Positions 5,245 to 10,764 of a DNA stretch of 10,764 nucleotides are shown here, piece after piece. Within the stretch, counting starts at the first letter, position 1; each line of letters opens with the position of its first letter. Source of the DNA: Opitutaceae bacterium (GTDB lineage: Bacteria > Verrucomicrobiota > Verrucomicrobiia > Opitutales > Opitutaceae); NCBI GenBank assembly GCA_005787865.1, contig SXZN01000040.1, forward strand, positions 1-10,764, written 5' to 3'. Under the pieces are notes generated by a model that ran no database searches, was not told where the DNA came from, and was given only the letters and a program-made list of their open reading frames with translations. The position numbers and the translations under genes were made by a program.

Positions 5245-8088
5245 ATGAAAATTAAATTAGCGCTCCTCATGGCTTTTCAATTGGGGCTAGCGGTGCTGGT
5301 CGCCGCCACTCCCGCGCGCCCTTTTGCGCAAGCGACGAGCGATCTGCCGGTTGATCCGGCCGCGCATTTTGGCACGCTCCCGAACGGGGTGCGGTACGTC
5401 ATCTACCCCAACCAGGAACCGCGGGGTCGGGCGTCGCTGCGCTTACTCGTCGAGGCGGGCTCGCTCATGGAGAATGAGGATCAACGCGGGGTCGCGCATT
5501 TTCTCGAGCACATGGCCTTCAATGGGAGTCAGCACTATGCGCCGGGTACGCTCGTGGAGTTTTTTCAGCGGATGGGCATGAGCTTTGGGGGCGACGCGAA
5601 TGCCTCCACGGGGCTTGATCGCACGCAATATTTGCTGGAGCTGCCGCACACGGATGGCGCGACTTTATCGGAGGGGTTGCGGGTGTTGACCGATTACGCG
5701 AGCGGCCTGTTGCTCCTCGAGGCAGAAATTAATAAAGAGCGGGGCATTATCATGAGCGAGAAGCGCACCCGCGACAATGTGGGCTACCGCACCTTCATCG
5801 CGCAGTTCGAATTTATGCTGGGCGACACGCTCCTGCCCAAGCGGCTCCCCATCGGCCTGCCTGAGGTTATTGAACAGGCGCCGCGGGCGCGCTTCACCGA
5901 GTTTTGGGACACGTGGTATCGCCCAGAGAAAATCGGGATCGTGGCCGTTGGTGATTTTGACCCCGCGGTCGTCGAGCAACTGATCATTGCCGCGTTCACG
6001 CCTCTGGTGGCTCGTGCCCCCGCGGCCCCTGCGCCGACGCTGGGTGTAGTGCCGCAATTCGACGGCGTTCGGGCGCATTTTCATGCGGAACCAGAAGCGT
6101 CCTCGACTGAAGTGAGTATGACCAGCTTGACGCCATTTGTTGATGAACCCGACACCGCCGCAAATCGAATTAAGGAACTCCCGCGGCAGATTGCGCTGGC
6201 GATCCTCAACCGCCGGTTCAGCGAACTCGTTAAGAAGGAGGGCGCTCCCTTCAGTGCGGGCCGAGCTAGCGTCTCTAATGCGTATCGTTTCATACGCGAG
6301 GCGAGCATCGAACTCACCTGCAAACCCGAGCAGTGGCCTGCGGCCCTGGCCGTCGGCGAGCAAGAATTGCGCCGCGCGCTCGAGCACGGCTTCCAGCCCA
6401 GCGAGCTGAAGGAGATCGTCGCCACGTTTACCAACAGCCTTGATCAGGCGGTCAAGACCGCGGCCACGCGCCAATCTCATGCCCTGGCTGACGAAATTCT
6501 CCGCGGCCTCTTCGATCAGGAAGTCTTGACCCACCCCGTCGCTGAGCGCGCCCTTTATCAGCCGGCCCTCAACCACGTCACCTTGGCCGATTGCCAAGCC
6601 GCACTCCGGCGCGCCTTCGCGGCGCCCGGTCTCTTCGTGATGGTGACGGGCAATGTCCTCATTCCCGGCGAGGCCAATGCGACGATTGCGGGGGCTTTTG
6701 AAAAATCCCGCGCTACCCCCGTCGCGGCACCGACCGCGCCGGCCGAGTCCGTGTGGGCTTACACGCAGTGGGGCGCTCCGGGAAAAGTGGTGCAGCGCAC
6801 GCGGGTCGCTGATCTCGACGTGGAGCTGGTGAGTTTTGCTAACGGCGTAAAATTAAACCTCAAGAAAACCGACTTCGAGGCCGGCCGCATCCGCACGGGG
6901 GTGCGCGTGGGCAGCGGCACCATCACTGAACCGGCCGGTCAGCGCGGTCTAGCGGCGCTCGCCGGCGGCACGTTTGGCGCCGGCGGTCTGGGCCAGCATA
7001 GCGCGGATGAAATGCGCCGGCTGTTCGCCGGTAAAAATATCAGTGTGCAGTTCCAGCCGGGCATTGATGCCTTTAACTTCACCGGCGGCACCACCTCTGG
7101 CGACCTTAGCTTGCAGCTGCAGCTCCTGGCCGCCCTGCTCACGGACGCCGGCTGGCGCCCGGAAGCGCTGCGGCAGGCGCAGAAAAGCATGGAGCAAATG
7201 TATCTCGGATTTCAGCACACGGCCAATGGCCCGATGGCCACCGAGGTGGCCAATTTGCTCGCCAATGGCGATCCGCGCTTCGGCCTGCCGGCCAAGGAAG
7301 TGATGATGTCCCGCAATCTTGTCGAGGCCAAGGCCTGGCTCGCGGCGCAGCTGGCGCATGGTGCACTCGAGGTCTCGCTCGTGGGCGACCTTGAGATCGA
7401 GGCCGCCATTGCCGCCGTGGCGCAAACGCTCGGCGCGCTCCCACCCCGCGAGCCCAAGCCCGCGCTCGCCGCGTTGAAAAAAATCTCCTTCCCCGCGACG
7501 CCCTTTACGCAGAGCTACCCCATCGCGTCCGAAATCCCCAAGGGCAACGTCGTGATCTATTGGCCGACGACCGATGGCTTCGACGTCAAGCGCGCCCGTC
7601 GGCTTAATCTGCTGGCCAGCGTGCTCAACGACCGCTTGCGCGTGAAAGTGCGCGAGGAAATCGGCGGCACCTACAGCCCGAATGCCGGCAGCAACGCCAG
7701 TGATATCTTCCCGGGCTACGGTTACATCCAGGCCGGCTGCGTGGTCGATCCGGCATTGGCGGATAAAATTACGGCAGTGATTATTGCTCTCGGGGCTGAT
7801 CTCGCGCAGCATGGGGTGACCGATGAAGAGCTCAATCGGGCCCGTCAGCCCGCGTTAACGGCGGCTAAAGAGTCCTTGCGGACCAATGGTTATTGGGGCG
7901 GCACGGTGTTGGCCCGCGCCCAAGAGAAGCCTGAGGCGTTGGATTGGGCCCGCACGCGTTTGCCCGATCTAGAAGCCATTACGGCGGCAGAATTAAGCAT
8001 TCTCGCCAAAACTTATCTTAGCGCTGACCGAGCCTCGCAGGTAAAAATACTACCAGCGGTTGGGGTAAAAACTCCCGCCAGTCCGTAA
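5245..8088 (+). CDS. Secreted M16 family zinc metalloprotease, PqqL/pitrilysin-like
   Basis: This encodes 947 residues from ATG 5245. The in-frame TTG at 5182 would only add a non-signal-like N-terminus before an obvious Sec signal peptide (MKIKLALL..., cleavage near residues 21-28). The catalytic half has the inverted zinc motif HxxEH as His85-Phe-Leu-Glu88-His89, followed by KERGIIMSE. There Glu172 fits the third zinc ligand of pitrilysin (Glu169) and Glu165 its conserved neighbour. An M16_C domain follows. From about residue 526 a second M16 half begins. At the motif position RGVAHFLEH becomes RGLAALAGG, so it is catalytically dead, as usual in two-half M16 enzymes. Its R/Y substrate-binding pair is probably Arg803 and Tyr810 (REEIGGTY). 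Such enzymes form a clamshell that cleaves peptides or small proteins. PqqL and FusC are periplasmic relatives linked to TonB receptors. The receptor and thioredoxin genes upstream suggest work on imported polypeptides; that link is inference. Confidence 0.93.
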   Translation: MKIKLALLMAFQLGLAVLVAATPARPFAQATSDLPVDPAAHFGTLPNGVRYVIYPNQEPRGRASLRLLVEAGSLMENEDQRGVAHFLEHMAFNGSQHYAPGTLVEFFQRMGMSFGGDANASTGLDRTQYLLELPHTDGATLSEGLRVLTDYASGLLLLEAEINKERGIIMSEKRTRDNVGYRTFIAQFEFMLGDTLLPKRLPIGLPEVIEQAPRARFTEFWDTWYRPEKIGIVAVGDFDPAVVEQLIIAAFTPLVARAPAAPAPTLGVVPQFDGVRAHFHAEPEASSTEVSMTSLTPFVDEPDTAANRIKELPRQIALAILNRRFSELVKKEGAPFSAGRASVSNAYRFIREASIELTCKPEQWPAALAVGEQELRRALEHGFQPSELKEIVATFTNSLDQAVKTAATRQSHALADEILRGLFDQEVLTHPVAERALYQPALNHVTLADCQAALRRAFAAPGLFVMVTGNVLIPGEANATIAGAFEKSRATPVAAPTAPAESVWAYTQWGAPGKVVQRTRVADLDVELVSFANGVKLNLKKTDFEAGRIRTGVRVGSGTITEPAGQRGLAALAGGTFGAGGLGQHSADEMRRLFAGKNISVQFQPGIDAFNFTGGTTSGDLSLQLQLLAALLTDAGWRPEALRQAQKSMEQMYLGFQHTANGPMATEVANLLANGDPRFGLPAKEVMMSRNLVEAKAWLAAQLAHGALEVSLVGDLEIEAAIAAVAQTLGALPPREPKPALAALKKISFPATPFTQSYPIASEIPKGNVVIYWPTTDGFDVKRARRLNLLASVLNDRLRVKVREEIGGTYSPNAGSNASDIFPGYGYIQAGCVVDPALADKITAVIIALGADLAQHGVTDEELNRARQPALTAAKESLRTNGYWGGTVLARAQEKPEALDWARTRLPDLEAITAAELSILAKTYLSADRASQVKILPAVGVKTPASP

Positions 8089-8260
8089 ATTTAGGCTCCG
8101 GCCTGCTCGCTGATGCTCGCCCCTAAACCCAGCTGGGTGGTAGGATCAGTTCGGCTCGCGCTCGAGCCAAGGGGAGTGGCTGGCCCAAGCAAGTAGCCTA
8201 GCCGTTAGGGCTCTCGGTAATTCTAGTTGTGCGTAGGGGAGCGAAGCTTTTGCTCAGCTT
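8089..8260. other. Hairpin-rich non-coding spacer
   Basis: This short spacer holds several stem-loops. TTTAGG (8090-8095) pairs with CCTAAA (8122-8127) around a small AGGC/GCCT hairpin. It abuts the 12-bp palindrome ACCCAGCTGGGT (8127-8138). GGCTCG-CGCT-CGAGCC (8153-8168) is a perfect 6-bp stem with a 4-nt loop, extendable by TT/AA with one bulged C. AGCCTA (8195-8200) pairs with TAGGGCT (8206-8212) with one bulge. None is followed by a T-run. They may mark the 3' end of the protease transcript or a structured RNA; no known RNA family was recognised. Confidence 0.35.
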
Positions 8261-8920
8261 ATGGTGGTTGATTTTTCTAAATGGGAAGAGCGCTGCATCA
8301 CGGCCCTCGCGGCGCAAGGGGGTGATGTCGCGCACGATCGGGCGCACGTTCGCCGGGTGGTGGCCAACGCCCAAATGTTGGCGGCGAGTGAGTCGGCGCG
8401 CCTTGAGGTGATTTTGCCGGCCGCCTGGCTGCATGATTGCGTGACGGTGCCAAAAGATTCCCCCCAGCGCCCCCTCGCGGCGCAACTCGCCGCGCAGCAA
8501 GCCGTGACTTGGTTGCGCGAGTGGCATTATCCCGCAGTTTTTCTGACGGACATCGCGCACGCCATCGAGGCCCACAGTTTTAGTGCAGGCATTATGCCGC
8601 GGACGCTCGAGGCAAAAATTGTCCAAGATGCTGATCGCCTCGAGGCGCTGGGCGCCATCGGGTTGGCGCGTTGCTTGATGCTGGGTGGGGCGATGGGCCG
8701 GCCACTCTACACGGCGGAAGATCCTTTTTGTGCGAACCGCGAGCCGGACGACCGCGCCGCCACGGTCGATCATTTTTATGCAAAGTTGCTTAAACTAGAG
8801 CACACGATGCAAACCGCGAGCGGCCGCCGCGCGGCGCAAACCCGCACGGTCTACCTGCGGGATTTTCTCGCCCAATTACAACGCGAGCTCCCCGCCGCTC
8901 CCCCCTCAGTTCGTTGGTAA
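8261..8920 (+). CDS. HD-domain metal-dependent phosphohydrolase, YedJ-like
   Basis: This encodes 219 residues from ATG 8261. The frame has a stop at 8234-8236 and no start codon in between, so the start is well defined. The HD signature is complete: His29 in AHDRAHVRRV, His58-Asp59 in AWLHDC, His100/His105 in HAIEAHSFS, and Asp123/Asp125 in IVQDADRLEALGAIGLAR. The last stretch and the 'EDPF' and 'LLKLEHTMQTASGRR' segments match, from memory, the E. coli YedJ subfamily over nearly the full length. HD proteins hydrolyse phosphate esters of nucleotides or related molecules using divalent metal. The physiological substrate of YedJ-like members is not established to my knowledge. No signal peptide is visible, so it is cytosolic and probably unrelated to the exported proteins upstream. 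There is no Shine-Dalgarno close to the start; a GGGGAG lies too far upstream (8237-8242). The stop codon lies within a 25-bp palindrome. Confidence 0.9.
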   Translation: MVVDFSKWEERCITALAAQGGDVAHDRAHVRRVVANAQMLAASESARLEVILPAAWLHDCVTVPKDSPQRPLAAQLAAQQAVTWLREWHYPAVFLTDIAHAIEAHSFSAGIMPRTLEAKIVQDADRLEALGAIGLARCLMLGGAMGRPLYTAEDPFCANREPDDRAATVDHFYAKLLKLEHTMQTASGRRAAQTRTVYLRDFLAQLQRELPAAPPSVRW

Positions 8921-8937
8921 TATATTATATTACCAAC
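8913..8937. repeat. 25-bp perfect palindrome spanning the HD-gene stop codon
   Basis: Arms GTTGGTAATATA (8913-8924) and TATATTACCAAC (8926-8937) are perfect inverted copies around a single central T at 8925. The TAA stop of the HD gene is 8918-8920, inside the left arm. As RNA it forms a stem of about 11 bp with a 3-nt loop. No T-tract follows, so it is not a canonical terminator, although the strand-symmetric AT-rich core could act as an operator or a 3'-end-stabilising hairpin. The AT-rich core contrasts with the GC-rich surroundings. Confidence 0.75.
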
Positions 8938-9287
8938 CGAGCGAGCGAGTGGAGTGGTTTAGTCGGTGGGTCCGGCCCGCGCCATCCTTCCCTCGACTAA
9001 AGTAAAGGCCGCGGTCTGGCGGGGGAAGGAGTGGCTGGTGGTAAACACGGGACGGCAGGCCAGGCGTCGAGCGGAAAGTAGGGCGGGTCCGGGCGCGGAC
9101 AAGATTCTAACAATCGGCTCAATCTGCTAGGCAGTTAAGGCCATAAGCGTTGCGCGTTGGTAAAAAAACTCGCCGCTCAAGCGCTCGCCGGCCCATAAAG
9201 CGCTCGCTCGCTGCCGTGATCGCTTGATTAAATATTGCGTTCGATCCTCGGCCGAGCTGATTTAAAAAATCTGCAATTTTTATTAAT
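8938..9287. other. Non-coding stretch before the sugar kinase gene, possible RNA structure
   Basis: About 350 bp without a credible gene on either strand; the overlapping minus-strand frames run into the kinase and look like shadows. It holds TTTAGTCG (8958-8965) pairing with CGACTAAA (8994-9001), a competing pair TCCTTCCC (8985-8992) with GGGAAGGA (9023-9030), and a small GTCC/GGAC hairpin near 9090-9105. It also has a 10-bp direct repeat AAGCGCTCGC (9179-9188 and 9198-9207). The last 30 bases are A/T-rich. The word GGAGTGGCTGG at 9028-9038 also occurs at 8173-8183 in the previous spacer. I recognise no tRNA, tmRNA, SRP RNA, RNase P RNA or riboswitch here. A promoter for the kinase is expected but I cannot place it. 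Confidence 0.4.
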
Positions 9288-10370
9288 ATGGCCAACCCCC
9301 TCGCTATTCGTCCCACCGGTGCGCTCGATTTTCTGTCTCTGGGCGCCCTCGTGCACCGCCTCGATCCTGGCATCATACCCTTTCGCAAGGCGCAGCACTG
9401 CGATATTCATGTCAGCGGGGGGGAATTCAATGTAGCCGCTAATCTCTCCGATTGTTTTCGCCTCAAGACGGGCGTCGCCTCGGCTATGGTTGATTATCCG
9501 GTGGGTGATTTGATTGCGGAGCGCGTGCGCGCGATGGGGGTAACCCCTTTTTACAAAAAATTTAAACACGACGGCGTCCGCGGACCCAACATGGCCACCG
9601 TATATTCTGATCGTGGACAGGGCGTGCGCGGCCCGGTCGTTTTTTATAATCGCAGCAATGAGGCTGCCGCCCAGCTCAAGGCGGGTGATTTCAATTGGGC
9701 AGAAATCTTTGGGGGTGTGGTTCGCTGGTTTCACAGCGGGGGCATTTTTGCGGCGCTCTCAGACACCACGGGCGAGTTGATCGTCGAGGCGATGCAAGCC
9801 GCCAAGGCTGCCGGCGCGGTGACCTCCTTTGATTTAAATTACCGCCAGAAATTGTGGGATATCTGGGGTGGCCAGACCAAGGCGCTCAATGTGCTGGGTC
9901 GGATCGTCGAACACGTCGATGTCCTCGTGGGCAATGAAGAAGACTTACAAAAGGGCCTCGGCATCGAGGGTCAGGATGTAGAGAGCAAGGGTAAGCTCGA
10001 TCCGTCCGCTTTTTATGCGGTGATTGATCAAGCGGTGAAGAAATTTCCCAAGGTTAAAGCCGTCGCGACCACATTGCGTGAAGTGCATTCTACGAATCGC
10101 CATACGTGGGGCGCGGTCGCTTGGATCAAGGGCCAAACCTATCAATCCCCGATGTGCGAGCTTGATGTCGTCGACCGAGTTGGCGGCGGCGACGGTTATG
10201 CGGCCGGCTTTATTTATGGATTATTGACCGGCGCCTCCGAACAAGAGGCCGTTAATCTTGGCTGGGCGCATGGAGCACTGCTCACCACTTTCCCCGGTGA
10301 TACCAGCATGGCGACCCTGGAGCAGGTGCGCGCTTTTGCCCAAGGTGGCTCCGCTCGCATCCAGCGCTAA
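9288..10370 (+). CDS. PfkB-family carbohydrate kinase, 2-keto-3-deoxygluconate kinase-like
   Basis: This encodes 360 residues from ATG 9288, with an in-frame stop just upstream at 9258-9260. The ribokinase/PfkB fold is shown by the N-terminal sugar-binding motif SGGEFNVAANL (residues 43-53) and the C-terminal signature DRVGGGDGYAAGFIYGLL. There Gly299-Gly301 form the anion hole and Asp302 is the catalytic base. The stretch 'TLREVHSTNRHTWGAVAW', which precedes the signature, fits the kinases annotated as 2-dehydro-3-deoxygluconokinase in Firmicutes and Bacteroidota, which use ATP to make KDPG from KDG in uronate/Entner-Doudoroff pathways. Substrate assignment within PfkB is uncertain, and no KDPG aldolase or uronate gene is visible nearby. 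The signature has GGGDG where the commoner form is GAGDx; Asp is kept, so the enzyme should be active. It is cytosolic. There is no Shine-Dalgarno; the ATG follows an A/T-rich run. Confidence 0.88.
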   Translation: MANPLAIRPTGALDFLSLGALVHRLDPGIIPFRKAQHCDIHVSGGEFNVAANLSDCFRLKTGVASAMVDYPVGDLIAERVRAMGVTPFYKKFKHDGVRGPNMATVYSDRGQGVRGPVVFYNRSNEAAAQLKAGDFNWAEIFGGVVRWFHSGGIFAALSDTTGELIVEAMQAAKAAGAVTSFDLNYRQKLWDIWGGQTKALNVLGRIVEHVDVLVGNEEDLQKGLGIEGQDVESKGKLDPSAFYAVIDQAVKKFPKVKAVATTLREVHSTNRHTWGAVAWIKGQTYQSPMCELDVVDRVGGGDGYAAGFIYGLLTGASEQEAVNLGWAHGALLTTFPGDTSMATLEQVRAFAQGGSARIQR

Positions 10371-10479
10371 GTGGTGGGGCCAAGGTGTGGATGGGCGTTC
10401 ACCCTGGCGCTGGGCTCGCCTGAGCTGAGCGCTAATTTCGGCTTCCGCTGCTGCGGGTGGCGCCTTAGCGTGGACGACT

Positions 10480-10764
10480 ATGAGTAACCCGGTTCGGCCC
10501 ACTTTTATTTTATCCCGCGCCGGGTGGCGTGAAACCACCATCTTGTTGGCCGTTGCGGGGCTCGTCCCATTTTTGGTTCACCTGCTGCCGTGGTCCGGGC
10601 ATCGACCACTGGGCGTTTATCTATTGCCCGTATTTTGGACAACTTTTGTGGCAGTTTATTTTCGGGGCCCGTTCATCGGCTTGCTCGTAGGGTTAGTCAC
10701 TCCCGTGATTAACCTGCTGGTGACCGGTTTGCCGGTCTCGACGAGCCTCATGGCCATGAGTCTA
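10480..10764 (+). CDS. Multi-pass membrane protein, ECF-transporter S-component-like (3' end outside window)
   Basis: The frame opens at ATG 10480 and runs for 95 codons to the window edge without a stop. An in-frame TGA at 10426-10428 and the lack of other good starts support this ATG. After a short polar N-terminus (about 18 residues) come hydrophobic segments at roughly 19-37, 44-61 and 64-83. The sequence RGPFIGLLVGLVTPVINLLVTGLP is the kind of Gly/Pro-rich loop-helix seen in small substrate-binding (S) subunits of energy-coupling-factor vitamin transporters, where a 'LTGMP'-like turn follows the third helix. That match is from memory and moderate. ATPase and T subunits would be expected downstream or elsewhere. 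The substrate cannot be read and no riboswitch was found in the 109-bp spacer. It could also be an unrelated polytopic membrane protein. Confidence 0.6.
   Translation, partial: MSNPVRPTFILSRAGWRETTILLAVAGLVPFLVHLLPWSGHRPLGVYLLPVFWTTFVAVYFRGPFIGLLVGLVTPVINLLVTGLPVSTSLMAMSL

Noticed and set aside
9239..9247. GTTCGATCC resembling a tRNA T-loop
   Set aside because: The flanking bases do not form a 5-bp T-stem, and no anticodon or acceptor stem could be found around it.
10371..10479. Riboswitch or terminator between the kinase and the membrane protein
   Set aside because: Only a 4-bp GCTC/GAGC hairpin inside a 5-bp GCGCT/AGCGC pair (10407-10432) is visible. There is no T-tract, and no TPP, cobalamin or other aptamer core is recognisable.
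1..10764. CRISPR arrays, insertion sequences, transposases, integrases or att sites
   Set aside because: No regularly spaced repeats, terminal inverted repeats with target duplications, or transposase/integrase motifs were seen on either strand.

Overview
The window is a GC-rich (roughly 60 % by eye) Gram-negative bacterial fragment. All genes that can be supported lie on the + strand. A TonB-dependent outer-membrane receptor, several exported periplasmic proteins, no visible Shine-Dalgarno sequence at any of the five starts where one would show most clearly, and a 2-keto-3-deoxygluconate-type sugar kinase together fit an environmental diderm. My best guess is Verrucomicrobiota (Opitutales-like), but no marker gene is present and this is weak.

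Layout. (1) Positions 2-643 are the 3' end of a TonB-dependent receptor, followed by a strong hairpin plus T-rich tract at 667-710. (2) Positions 715-3174 and 3210-5036 encode two secreted proteins made of tandem TlpA/ResA-like thioredoxin domains, four in the first and three in the second. Five of the seven keep WCGPC. The second domain of each protein has lost both cysteines. (3) A 208-bp spacer with inverted repeats leads to 5245-8088, a secreted M16 zinc protease of the PqqL/pitrilysin type with an active N-terminal half and an inactive C-terminal half. (4) A 172-bp hairpin-rich spacer leads to a YedJ-like HD-domain phosphohydrolase (8261-8920), whose stop codon lies inside a 25-bp palindrome. 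(5) A 367-bp non-coding stretch precedes a PfkB-family, KDG-kinase-like gene (9288-10370). (6) From 10480 to the window edge is the start of a membrane protein resembling an ECF-transporter S component.

How the genes may work together. Receptor, thioredoxin-fold proteins and M16 protease are consecutive and co-directional, and all are placed in the envelope. TonB receptors paired with periplasmic M16 proteases are known from E. coli yddB-pqqL and the Pectobacterium ferredoxin-uptake system FusA/FusC. The arrangement here suggests a route in which a protein or peptide is imported, its disulfides are handled by the thioredoxin arrays, and it is then cut by the protease. This is inference from gene order. 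The three downstream genes look like unrelated housekeeping or metabolic functions.

The most unusual material is the pair of multi-thioredoxin proteins. They share a duplicated two-domain block, cysteine-less second domains with similar replacement residues, and near-identical DNA around active sites within each gene.
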